Shown piece after piece: positions 55,563 through 63,757 of a stretch of DNA of 64,000 bases. Position 1 is the first letter of the stretch; the number at the start of each line of letters is the position of its first letter. The notes beneath the pieces were generated by a model, which was not told the DNA's origin, searched no databases, and saw nothing but the letters and a program-made list of their open reading frames with translations. The DNA lies in NCBI RefSeq assembly GCF_900101455.1, contig NZ_FMZJ01000014.1:1-64000 (forward strand), written 5' to 3'. Made by a program: the position numbers and the translations under genes. The DNA comes from Sphingomonas sp. YR710. GTDB lineage: Bacteria > Pseudomonadota > Alphaproteobacteria > Sphingomonadales > Sphingomonadaceae.

Positions 55563-56123
55563 ATGATGAAGAAACTGATCATTGCAGCTCTCGCCGCCGG
55601 CGCCGCTGCTTTTGCCGTCCCTGCCGTCGCGCAGAGTGTGTCGGGAACGATCGATCTTACCGGCACTGTTGCCGCCAAATGCACCGCAGCTGGCGGGCTC
55701 AATTCGAGCATCGACCTCGGGGAGCTCGCAGTGGCCGATGGCACCGTCAACGCGGCCTTTTCGGCCAATAATGGCGGGTTGACGCGGACGTTCACGGTGA
55801 CGTGCACCAGTTCCAACCCGCAGCTTTCGGTGAATGCGTCGCCTTTGGTGAATGCGGCTGTCGTCACGCCGACGACGGGCTACACCAACACCGTCAATTA
55901 TACCGCGACGATGACGGCGGCCAAAGCGGCCGGCGGGTTGGCGTCGGTGGCGGATACATCGAACGTCGCGGGCGCGACCACGGTTCTGGTTGGCGATCAT
56001 CTCGCCAACGCTGCGAGCAACGTCGCTGTGACCGTGTCGACCGGCAACACGGCAGCGGGCGCCCTGCTCGAGGCCGGTACTTACAATGGCTCGATCGCGA
56101 TCACGGTCGCACCGTCTGCCTGA
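55563..56123 (+). CDS. SCPU domain pilus subunit 2 (probable major subunit)
   Basis: A 186-residue protein from the ATG at 55563 (GGAAGG five bases upstream). Signal peptide: MKKLIIAALAAGAAAFAVPA, cleaved after VAQ. It is a compact SCPU domain with two Cys pairs positions (AKCTAAGG; TVTCTSSN), rich in Ala, Thr, Val and Asn, and ends in AGTYNGSIAITVAPSA. Its low complexity and strong ribosome site suggest the most abundant subunit, an inference. Hairpins flank the gene on both sides. Confidence 0.9.
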   Translation: MMKKLIIAALAAGAAAFAVPAVAQSVSGTIDLTGTVAAKCTAAGGLNSSIDLGELAVADGTVNAAFSANNGGLTRTFTVTCTSSNPQLSVNASPLVNAAVVTPTTGYTNTVNYTATMTAAKAAGGLASVADTSNVAGATTVLVGDHLANAASNVAVTVSTGNTAAGALLEAGTYNGSIAITVAPSA

Positions 56124-56127
56124 CGCT

Positions 56128-56172
56128 TACGAGGGGGGAGGGCGCCTGTCTCCACGGGCGCTCTCCTTCGTA
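56128..56172 (+). terminator. Long imperfect hairpin after SCPU subunit 2
   Basis: The spacer folds as TACGA...GAGGGCGCC, loop TGTCTCCAC, GGCGCTCTC...TCGTA, an imperfect stem of roughly 15-18 pairs with one G-T pair and a small bulge. It begins four bases after the stop. It could stabilise the upstream message and lower read-through into the minor subunits. Confidence 0.6.
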
Positions 56173-56193
56173 GCCTTCTTTCGGAGAATCGCG

Positions 56194-56742
56194 ATGCGCA
56201 GATTATCCCTCCTGGCGCTGGCCAGCCTGCCCTTCATCATCGGCCCCGCGTTCGCGCAGTCGACGGGTACCGTCACAGTCAATGGTTCGGTTGCGGATCG
56301 TTGCCTGTTTACCACACCGTCCGCGGTGATCGCTCTGGGCGAGATGACCAATGGCGGCGGCGTTGCCGGTGCCGGCAAGCTCGACCCCAGCCGCGTCAAT
56401 GGCCAGAGCCGGACGCTCATCGGTTGGTGCAACGGTACTGCGGCGACGATGGGCGTCGAAGCGCAACCGCTCCTCAACAGTGATTATACCGGGCCCGCGA
56501 TCAGCGGCTTCGACGCGCGCGTCGACTATACCGCTACGGCCGTGGCCAACGGCGTCACCGCATCCGATAGCTCGACGATCGCCACACCGGGCAGTGTCGC
56601 CGGCATCGGCCTGTTCACCGGCAATGTGGTCGTCAACCTGTCGGCGGCATCGACGCCGACCAGCGGGCTGCTCGTCGCCGGCAATTATGGCGGCCAAGTG
56701 CTGGTCACGCTCGCCCCCAATGTGAGCTTCGGGGGGAAATGA
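56194..56742 (+). CDS. SCPU domain pilus subunit 3
   Basis: A 182-residue protein from the ATG at 56194 (GGAG seven bases upstream). The signal peptide (LSLLALASLPFIIGPAFA, then Q) is followed by STGTVTVNGSVADRCLF, GWCNGTAATMGVEAQPLLN, and GNYGGQVLVTLAPN. One Cys pair (DRC...GWC) is evident. It is a paralogue of the other small subunits, presumably a minor component. It overlaps nothing, and the next start is 50 bases away. Confidence 0.87.
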   Translation: MRRLSLLALASLPFIIGPAFAQSTGTVTVNGSVADRCLFTTPSAVIALGEMTNGGGVAGAGKLDPSRVNGQSRTLIGWCNGTAATMGVEAQPLLNSDYTGPAISGFDARVDYTATAVANGVTASDSSTIATPGSVAGIGLFTGNVVVNLSAASTPTSGLLVAGNYGGQVLVTLAPNVSFGGK

Positions 56743-56792
56743 TGATGCGCCGCCACCACCACCGCGAACCCTCTGTACCTGAAGGATATGTT

Positions 56793-57350
56793 ATGACTGG
56801 ATTGATCCAGCTGGCCCTCGGCGCGGCTTTGTTCGTGGCGACGGGAAGCGCGGCACAGGCGCAAACGCCGCCGGCCGCCGGCATCATTTCGGTGACGGGA
56901 ACGGTTCCGGCGCTCTGTTTCGGCGGTACGCTCACGGGGGGCGGTTCATTCGATCTGGGCGTGCTCGTCGATACCACAACCGGTCTGCTGCGCACCGATC
57001 TGATCGCATCGCCCAAGGTGCTGACCGGCGCCTTCTGCAGCGCGCGCAGCCGGATCGGGATCAGCGCGACCCAGCTGGCAGCGCAGAACAACACGGCCAC
57101 GCCGGCAAGCGGCTTTTCCAGGATCGTTGATTATCGCGCCACGGCCAGCGGCTGGACCAGCACGGCCGCGCCCTTCACGACCGGCAGCGACAATAATCCC
57201 GGTTCGAGCCAGGAACGCGCGACGGCCTTTCAGGGGGACATCACCGTCGGGATCGGCAATTTCAGCACCTCGGGCGGGAGTGGCCTCCGGCTGATCACCG
57301 ATCCCAGCTACCTTGGCGCCGTCACGGTAACGCTCTCGGTCGCGAACTGA
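56793..57350 (+). CDS. SCPU domain pilus subunit 4
   Basis: A 185-residue protein from the ATG at 56793 (AAGGA eight bases upstream). An in-frame ATG at 56739 would overlap the previous stop and lacks a signal-like leader. The signal peptide ends at GSAAQAQ. The body has ISVTGTVPALCFGGTLTGGG and GAFCSARSRIGISATQLAAQ, and the last strand is AVTVTLSVAN. Cys residues in the LC and FC positions match the other subunits. It is probably a minor pilus component. Confidence 0.86.
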   Translation: MTGLIQLALGAALFVATGSAAQAQTPPAAGIISVTGTVPALCFGGTLTGGGSFDLGVLVDTTTGLLRTDLIASPKVLTGAFCSARSRIGISATQLAAQNNTATPASGFSRIVDYRATASGWTSTAAPFTTGSDNNPGSSQERATAFQGDITVGIGNFSTSGGSGLRLITDPSYLGAVTVTLSVAN

Positions 57351-57360
57351 GGGGGTGGAG

Positions 57361-57951
57361 ATGCACATCGCGCTCCCCCTCGCGATCACGGCGACGTTGT
57401 TGCCGACCATGGCGCTGGCACAGGCGGCTGGTGAGCCGCACAGCTTCTCCGTGACAGGACAGGTGCCGGGCGGATGCGTCCTCGGTGCGCCGTCGCTGGC
57501 GGCGGGCGCGCTTGTGAATTTTCGCGGGCTGAACGGCACGACGCTCCAGATCGACCAGATCGTCGACACCGAAAATCTGTCGACGAGCCCCGCTTCGGCC
57601 GAGATCAGCCTCGATGCCAATTGCTCTTTTCCCCACACGCTGCGTGTGGAGAGCCAGAATAACGGCCTCTGGCGAACGAGCGAGCGGACGGCGGCGGCGC
57701 CCGAAGGCTTTGCCGATGCCATTCCCTATCACGCCGCGGTGCATTGGGCTTCCGAGAATTTGACCTTCTCGGCGGACGCCCGCAGCCGGCGCGTGACCGA
57801 TGGCACGATCTTCGTGAATCACACCGCCACCGGCGCGGTGCTTATCCGCCTCGATGTCGATGCTGGCGCCACCAACGCCCGCGCGAACGCCCCGCTGGTC
57901 GCGGGGGTCTATGGCGACACGCTTCGCATCACTTTGGAGCCACAGCAATGA
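57361..57951 (+). CDS. SCPU-like pilus subunit 5
   Basis: A 196-residue protein from the ATG at 57361. The signal peptide ends at PTMALAQA. The mature part follows the same pattern as its neighbours: FSVTGQVPGGCVLGAPSLAA, then ANCSFPHTLRVESQNNGLWR, and GVYGDTLRITLEPQQ at the C-terminus. Sequence and layout are closest to subunit 6, so these two appear to be a recent duplicate pair. The stop overlaps the next start (ATGA). Confidence 0.85.
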   Translation: MHIALPLAITATLLPTMALAQAAGEPHSFSVTGQVPGGCVLGAPSLAAGALVNFRGLNGTTLQIDQIVDTENLSTSPASAEISLDANCSFPHTLRVESQNNGLWRTSERTAAAPEGFADAIPYHAAVHWASENLTFSADARSRRVTDGTIFVNHTATGAVLIRLDVDAGATNARANAPLVAGVYGDTLRITLEPQQ

Positions 57952-58508
57952 AAAGCCTTGCAATTCTCATGATCATTCCGATCGCGGCACCGGCACTTGC
58001 CCAGACCACGCCGCCGATCAGCGCCCGCGTCGAAATCGTCGGTGAGGCACCGGCGGCCTGCGTGATGAAGGCCCCGACCGTCGCGAGTGGACTCAACGCA
58101 ACCTTTACAGCGACCTCGGGAACGACAGGTGAGATCCGGATTTCCGAACTGGTGGATCCGATCACCGCACAGCCCGAGGCGGCCGAGTTGCGGCTGGCCA
58201 TTCCCGTAATTTGCAACGCACCGCACCGGCTTGTCATGCGCAGCGGCAATGGCGGCCTGCTACGCCAGGGCGGGACCTCGGCTCGACAGGGCGCGTTCGC
58301 GCAGTTTCTGACCTACCGGTTCGGCGCGGCCTGGGCGAACCGACGGGTTACGCGCGGGAGCGATATCGCCGGTCAACTCGTGATCAACGCCGATAGCGCT
58401 CGAACAGGTGATGTCATCCTGTCCTTCAACGTTGACAAAGGTGAGATATCATTAGTGGCGGGAACCTATTCCGATCAGATCATCATAGAATTTCAGGCTA
58501 CGAATTAA
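57948..58508 (+). CDS. SCPU-like pilus subunit 6
   Basis: A 186-residue protein whose ATG overlaps the stop of subunit 5. The signal peptide is short (LAILMIIPIAAPALAQ). Matching blocks are VEIVGEAPAACVMKAPTVAS, then VICNAPHRLVMRSGNGGLLR, and GTYSDQIIIEFQATN at the end. The upstream frame that continues into subunit 5 is not used. It is the last small subunit before the chaperone gene. Confidence 0.85.
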   Translation: MKSLAILMIIPIAAPALAQTTPPISARVEIVGEAPAACVMKAPTVASGLNATFTATSGTTGEIRISELVDPITAQPEAAELRLAIPVICNAPHRLVMRSGNGGLLRQGGTSARQGAFAQFLTYRFGAAWANRRVTRGSDIAGQLVINADSARTGDVILSFNVDKGEISLVAGTYSDQIIIEFQATN

Positions 58509-58542
58509 TTCTCAAAATAACATTTATACATTGGGGGTGGAT

Positions 58543-59298
58543 ATGTCCAAAATATCATCAAGATTAAAGACCGGGGTAGTGATGGCATCCCTGATCATGG
58601 CCTGGCAGGCAGGCGAGGCCATGACGGTGCAGCCCGTCGTCGTCGACCTGAGCACGGCGGGCCGCCGCATGAGCCAGATCGTGACGGTTGAGAACAGCTT
58701 CGCCAACCCGCTCCCCGTCGAGTTGCGGGTGGAGGAGCTCCTGATCGACGAAAAGGGCGTACACGGGACGGGGAAAGATCCTGGCGATCTGCTCGTTTTC
58801 CCGCCGCAGGCAATGATTCAGCCGGGCCAGACCCAGTCTTTCCGCGTGCAATTCGTCGGCAATCCCGATCTGGCGCGCAGCAAGCATTATTATGTGACCG
58901 TCGCCCAGTTGCCGGTCAAGCTGCCCGAAGGCCAGTCGGCAATCCAGATCCTCTACAACTTCCAGGTGCTGGCCAGCGTCGGACCGACGGGTGCCCGGCC
59001 CCAGCTCAGGATCCAGACGACGGAAGTGGCCAGGGATGACACGGGCCATTCGGTGCCGGCGATTACCCTGTCCAACGACAGTCCGACCTATGGCTATCTG
59101 TCGAAAGGGCGGTTGCGCATCATCGAGAAGGACGCGGCCGGACGGGAAGTTTTTCGCAAGACGCTTGCCGGCCCGGAAATCCAGCAGAGCATCGGCTTCG
59201 GCCTGATCGGCGCCGGCCAGACGCGCCGCGTGATCGTGCCGGTAGAGCTGCCCTCAAGCGAAGGCTCGATCGATGCGCAGTTCACCCCCGAAAATTGA
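58543..59298 (+). CDS. Periplasmic pilus chaperone (PapD/CsuC-like)
   Basis: About 251 residues from the ATG at 58543. The signal peptide ends near WQAGEA. It has two immunoglobulin-like domains. In the first, VVVDLSTAGRRMSQIVTVEN, then VFPPQAMIQPGQTQSFRVQF gives the chaperone subunit-binding edge, and KHYYVTVAQLPVKLPEG the conserved G-strand region. It lacks the classical FGS/FGL spacing and is shorter in the second domain, as in archaic (CsuC) chaperones. It folds the SCPU subunits and delivers them to the usher, whose gene overlaps its end by 26 bases. Confidence 0.92.
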   Translation: MSKISSRLKTGVVMASLIMAWQAGEAMTVQPVVVDLSTAGRRMSQIVTVENSFANPLPVELRVEELLIDEKGVHGTGKDPGDLLVFPPQAMIQPGQTQSFRVQFVGNPDLARSKHYYVTVAQLPVKLPEGQSAIQILYNFQVLASVGPTGARPQLRIQTTEVARDDTGHSVPAITLSNDSPTYGYLSKGRLRIIEKDAAGREVFRKTLAGPEIQQSIGFGLIGAGQTRRVIVPVELPSSEGSIDAQFTPEN

Positions 59299-61822
59299 AC
59301 AGCAGGAGACACGCCGCCTTTGGCAGTTGCTGGTGGGGTGCGCGTTGACCGCATTGTCGACGGCCAGCGCCTGGGCCGATCAACCGGGCGAAACGTTGCA
59401 AGCGCAGCAGCAACATGTCGTGCTGGACCGGCCGACGCTGGCAGATCCCAATGTCATGACGCGTCTGAACCCGACGGGGCGAGCGGTGACGCTCACGGTG
59501 CCCGCGAAGGATGGAGCGATCTATCTTGGCGATCTGGTGATCACGATCGACACCGACGACAAGGTCGAATTTGCGGCCCAGCGGTTGCTCGACCTTCTGA
59601 TCAATGTGCTCGATCCAAATGTATTGAAGACATTGCAGGCGAGTTTCGCCGGCAAGACGACGCTGACGATGGCCGATTTCGCCGCGACCGGCATCGAACT
59701 CCGTTATGATCCGCAGCAGCTCGCCGTCATTTTGACGATCGCGGCCGAGCGGCGCGCCACGCAGACGCTGATGGTCAGCCCGCTCGATCGCGCCCGTCTT
59801 GGCGATTTCATCAAGCCGGCAGCGTTCAGCGCGTATCTGAACGTGCGCGGTAATGTCGATTATCTGTCCGACGGCCCCGATACCGGCGTGCAGTCACCTG
59901 TGATGTTCCTCGATGGCGCCGCTCGCATCCTCGGAACCGTTGCCGAGTCCGAGGCGATCTGGCAGCCGGGCTCTAACGGCGTTGATTTCCAGCGGCTCGG
60001 GTCGCGCCTTGTCTATGACGATCAGGATCATCTGATGCGCTGGACCTTAGGCGACCTTCAGCCCACCGCGCGGGGATTCCAGGCGTCGCCGGAAATTTCC
60101 GGACTTTCGGTGTTCCGCTCCTACAGCGTGTTGCAGCCGCAGCAGATCGCGCGTCCGCGTGGCGACCGCAGTTTCCAGCTCGACCGGCCATCGACCGTGG
60201 AGGTGCAGATCAACGGGCAGACCGTGCGCCGGCTGCAGCTGTCGCCGGGCACCTATGACCTGCGCAACTTCCCGTTCACGCAGGGCGCCAATGACATCAA
60301 GCTGTCGATCATCGACGATACTGGCCGGACGCAGCTGCTGCGTTTCAACATCTTCCTCGATCAATCGCAATTGGCGCGCGGGCTCAGCGAGTTCGGCTTC
60401 TACGCGGGTGTTCTGTCACCTCTTGAGAGTCATGGGCCGCATTATACGAACGACTTCGCGGTCAGCGGGTATTTTCGCCATGGCTTCACGGATTCGCTGA
60501 CGCTCGGCGCCAATTTCCAGGCCGCCCCCGGCAGTCGCATGGGCGGCGTGGAAGCGGTGCTGGGGACGGCGATCGGCACATTTGCGACGACCGTTTCGGC
60601 GTCGGATATCGACAGCTTCGGTTCCGGATATGCGACACAGGTCACCTTTCAGCGCCTCATTCAACGCGGAGGCGGGCGATCGGACTCGCTCAGCCTGTTC
60701 TTCGAAGGCCGCAGCCGCAACTTCGGGCCGATGGGAATCCTGGCGCCCAGCAATCCGTTCAAATGGGAGACTGGTGGCGGCTATTCGCATGCCTTCAGTG
60801 ACTATTTCTACGGCGGCGTCGACGGGCGCTATTCGAGCGGACGCGACGCGCAGCGCGATCTCTATACGCTGCGTGGCACGCTGGGCTGGCGGATCAACGA
60901 CCGGATCAGCGCGACCAGCGACGTCAGATGGGAACGCGACAATGTCCATAGCGGCGTCGGCGCGCTGCTTTCACTGACCATACGCTTCGGGCGTTTCGCG
61001 AACGCGCGCGCCGATTATGACACGCGCGATCATCGCGCGCGGCTATCGTACAATGTCATCCACGGGCAGGGCGTGGGGTCCTATAATCTGGCGGGCGACA
61101 TCGAGCGCAGCAAATTCGGATCCGGCATCAACGCGACCGGCACCTATTTCGCGAACCGTGCGGAACTGGGGCTCAGCCATTACGGCACGTTCAAAAATAC
61201 GTTCGGCGCGTCGACCGGGCAGCGGACATCTTTCCGCTTCGCCTCGTCGCTGGCGGTCGCGGACGGGACGGCTGCGATCGGCCGGCCGATCTACGACAGT
61301 TTCGCGATCGTCCGTGGTCATGAGAGCCTGAAGGGCGCATCGATCATGGTCGACCCCACGGTGTTCGGCTATACGGCGGCAACCGGTATGCTCGGTACGG
61401 CGGTTCAGCCGAGTCTGAGCTCCTATGCCGAACGCACGCTGACCGTCGACGCACCGAACGCACCCGCCGGCATCGATCTGGGGCAGGGGGCTTACCGTCT
61501 CTATCCACCCTATCGCAGCGGCTACAGCTTGCGGGTCGGCTCCGACTATAGCGTGACCGCGCTGGGCCGATTCCTTGATGCTTCGGGCGAACCGGTCGCG
61601 CTGGTAACGGGCTCGGCGATCGAAATGGCGCATCCGGATCGCGAACCCGTGACCGTCTTCACCAACAAGGACGGCCGGTTTGGCCTGACCGGCCTGGCCC
61701 CCGGCAAATGGTATATCGAGATGCACGATGCGGATAAGAGCCGCTTCACGATCAATATCCCCAAGGGCACCGAGGGTATCGTTCGCACAGGCGACATGAA
61801 ACCTTCGCAGGAAGGTGAGTGA
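59273..61822 (+). CDS. Outer-membrane fimbrial usher (CsuD/FimD-like)
   Basis: A 849-residue usher. The start at 59273 (GAAGG upstream) overlaps the chaperone gene. Residues about 15-36 are a signal peptide ending SAWADQ. An N-terminal periplasmic domain follows (VTLTVPAKDGAIYLGDLVIT), then the beta-barrel with plug (FRSYSVLQPQQIARPRGDRS; FPFTQGANDIKLSIIDDTG) and the C-terminal domain (VFTNKDGRFGLTGLAPGKWY). The usher secretes and orders subunits at the outer membrane. It overlaps the tip gene region by a few bases at its stop. Confidence 0.94.
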   Translation: MRSSPPKIEQQETRRLWQLLVGCALTALSTASAWADQPGETLQAQQQHVVLDRPTLADPNVMTRLNPTGRAVTLTVPAKDGAIYLGDLVITIDTDDKVEFAAQRLLDLLINVLDPNVLKTLQASFAGKTTLTMADFAATGIELRYDPQQLAVILTIAAERRATQTLMVSPLDRARLGDFIKPAAFSAYLNVRGNVDYLSDGPDTGVQSPVMFLDGAARILGTVAESEAIWQPGSNGVDFQRLGSRLVYDDQDHLMRWTLGDLQPTARGFQASPEISGLSVFRSYSVLQPQQIARPRGDRSFQLDRPSTVEVQINGQTVRRLQLSPGTYDLRNFPFTQGANDIKLSIIDDTGRTQLLRFNIFLDQSQLARGLSEFGFYAGVLSPLESHGPHYTNDFAVSGYFRHGFTDSLTLGANFQAAPGSRMGGVEAVLGTAIGTFATTVSASDIDSFGSGYATQVTFQRLIQRGGGRSDSLSLFFEGRSRNFGPMGILAPSNPFKWETGGGYSHAFSDYFYGGVDGRYSSGRDAQRDLYTLRGTLGWRINDRISATSDVRWERDNVHSGVGALLSLTIRFGRFANARADYDTRDHRARLSYNVIHGQGVGSYNLAGDIERSKFGSGINATGTYFANRAELGLSHYGTFKNTFGASTGQRTSFRFASSLAVADGTAAIGRPIYDSFAIVRGHESLKGASIMVDPTVFGYTAATGMLGTAVQPSLSSYAERTLTVDAPNAPAGIDLGQGAYRLYPPYRSGYSLRVGSDYSVTALGRFLDASGEPVALVTGSAIEMAHPDREPVTVFTNKDGRFGLTGLAPGKWYIEMHDADKSRFTINIPKGTEGIVRTGDMKPSQEGE

Positions 61823-61827
61823 AACCC

Positions 61828-62826
61828 ATGAAAAACTTCGCCTCAACATTCGGCATCGGCTGCGCGGTCATCGCCCTGATGCCGTCGGCCCCTGGCTGGG
61901 CGGCCAGCTGCGGGGTCTCGGGTCAGGCGCAGGCTTCGCCGACCATAACCTATGATCCCTTCTCACCAACTGGATTGACTCAGGTGACGATACCTTTGGT
62001 TCTGACGCGCTTCGCGGTCGGCGCCGCCAAGACGCAGTCGGTCAATTTCGTGCTGACCAAGGCGATCGGAACGCCGAATTACCAGATCCTCTATAATGGT
62101 TCGAGCGTGCTCTACACCGAGGGCAATACGATGGGGCACCCCCAGATCAACTCGCAGGCTTCGGGTGAAATCTTCTACAGTTTCGGAGGGGCTTCGCAGC
62201 CCGACCAGTCGACACCGTTCAATCTGGTGGTGACTGTGCCGGCCAATGTCGATCTTTCGGCGGGCAAGCCGATCGATTTCGACATCAGCTATGTCTGCAA
62301 GGGGACGGGCGGCCTGAGCGATGTCAATACGCCGACCAAGTTGGCGCAGGCGATCCACATCAACGTCAACGTGCTGAGCGCGCTGCAGGCGAGCTATGTC
62401 GGCCCGGCGCTCGATTTCGGCGAAGTCGGCGACAAGACCGATGCCGATGTCGCGACCACGCCCATCCTGAGAACCGGCTATGTACGGGTCGCGAGTTCGG
62501 GGCCTTATTCGGTCGCTGTCACGTCGCAAAACGGATATCGGCTCACCTTCCCGGGCGGCAATCCGGCTCTGGCGGCGCAATCGCTAAATTATCAGGCAAC
62601 CTTTGTCGGTCAGACTCGCAGCGATGCTAATATAACAACCATCTCGCAGACCTGCACGCGCGCCGGGCTGGCCGGCTCGCCACCGACCCAGGGCATCTTG
62701 CTACCGGTTGACGTCCGGTTGACCAGCGGCGGCAAGACGAAGACGCCGGCCCCGAATTATCAGGACGTGCTGACGATCACCATTGCGCCGCTGGTTGCAA
62801 CGACACCGGGAACCACCTGTTCCTGA
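61828..62826 (+). CDS. SCPU domain tip-like pilus subunit (CsuE-like)
   Basis: About 332 residues from the ATG at 61828 (GGTGAG about eight bases upstream). A signal peptide ends at GWAASC. It is nearly twice the length of the other subunits: an N-terminal domain (VTIPLVLTRFAVGAAKTQSV; IFYSFGGASQPDQSTPFNLV) is joined to a C-terminal SCPU domain (GPALDFGEVGDKTDADVATT; TGYVRVASSGPYSVAVTSQN; DVLTITIAPLV). This two-domain layout is that of the CsuE tip adhesin, which contacts surfaces. It is the last gene of the operon and converges on a small gene. Confidence 0.88.
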   Translation: MKNFASTFGIGCAVIALMPSAPGWAASCGVSGQAQASPTITYDPFSPTGLTQVTIPLVLTRFAVGAAKTQSVNFVLTKAIGTPNYQILYNGSSVLYTEGNTMGHPQINSQASGEIFYSFGGASQPDQSTPFNLVVTVPANVDLSAGKPIDFDISYVCKGTGGLSDVNTPTKLAQAIHINVNVLSALQASYVGPALDFGEVGDKTDADVATTPILRTGYVRVASSGPYSVAVTSQNGYRLTFPGGNPALAAQSLNYQATFVGQTRSDANITTISQTCTRAGLAGSPPTQGILLPVDVRLTSGGKTKTPAPNYQDVLTITIAPLVATTPGTTCS

Positions 62827-62833
62827 GCTATGT

Positions 62834-63283
62834 TCAGAGCGGCACGATCCGAACCGATAGTGTGCCACTCACATTTTCGCCGGCGCCGCGCAGCGCAACG
62901 CTATGTGTCTTCCGCGCGGCATGCGATGAAGACGAAATTAGCGTGGACCCTTCCTGTGCCAGCGCGATTTCGACACCATCGACCACCAATCGGGCATTGG
63001 TCAGCTCAGGCGAGTGATCGACAAGCACCTGATAGCCGCTCGGATTATTGCAGAATTCGGAGAGCGTACCGAGGCTAGTTTCGCCATTGCCGTTCGGTGT
63101 CACGACATTGGCCACCAGCGAAGCGCGGCAGGCCACCGGTACGAAGCCGGAGATCTCCAGTGTCAGGGAGTTACCCTGAGAGGGTTCCGCCGCCGTCGCC
63201 GCGCATGACATCCCGGCTGTCACGATTGCCCCCAGAAGAAGGGCCCGAATATGCGCCGTCGAAAAGTTCCCCCGCAATGCCAT
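62834..63283 (-). CDS. Small secreted SCPU-like protein, convergent with the pilus operon
   Basis: About 149 residues from the ATG at 63283, which has GGAGG six bases upstream. A longer in-frame start at 63493 is not supported. A signal peptide ends near GMSCAATAAE. The mature part reads LEISGFVPVACRASLVANVV, then CNNPSGYQVLVDHSPEL and a terminal SGTLSVRIVPL. It has SCPU-like strand and Cys positions but is shorter than the operon subunits. It could be an extra pilus subunit or a surface protein under separate control. Its stop lies seven bases from the tip gene stop. Confidence 0.75.
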   Translation of the reverse strand: MALRGNFSTAHIRALLLGAIVTAGMSCAATAAEPSQGNSLTLEISGFVPVACRASLVANVVTPNGNGETSLGTLSEFCNNPSGYQVLVDHSPELTNARLVVDGVEIALAQEGSTLISSSSHAARKTHSVALRGAGENVSGTLSVRIVPL

Positions 63284-63757
63284 CTTGTGCCTCCGTGATG
63301 CCCCAAAGGTCTTTTGGCAGCACCTCGCAAAAACGAAGGCGCTGCGACCATTTTTGCTCGTGAGGGAACTTTGCGGCGCCGGGCCGACAGCTCGGCCGAT
63401 GGATCGGGAGAGCGTGGGCAGCGCGTACAACCGGAAAGTTCGGACACGTCGGTAAGGGGCATCTACTACGTAAAATCCACAGTCAAGCCTCAATCGTGGG
63501 AGCGGCGAAGACGTTACCGGAAAAGCATCACGGGAACGCTGGTCGCAGCGCGATCACGCGCCGGTTCCGTAGGGGTATATGTCAATAGTGATGATTCCGG
63601 CAGGAGTTTACGATCGGCTCTAACTTGGCTCAGGGTAAAAGATAAGGCGGTCGGAGTGAAATATGGTACCGCGCACGGAAGAAAAAGCAGATCGGGCGAA
63701 AAGCCGGGTTGCTCCGTGACTGGTAAGATCGTGTCGGCAGGCGCCGGATATTGGCGA
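63284..63757. other. Intergenic region before the right-edge gene
   Basis: No gene with coding character is visible. The region must contain the promoter of the leftward SCPU-like gene and possibly that of the rightward membrane protein. In-frame GTG codons at about 63656 and 63731 could be earlier starts of the latter. Confidence 0.4.
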
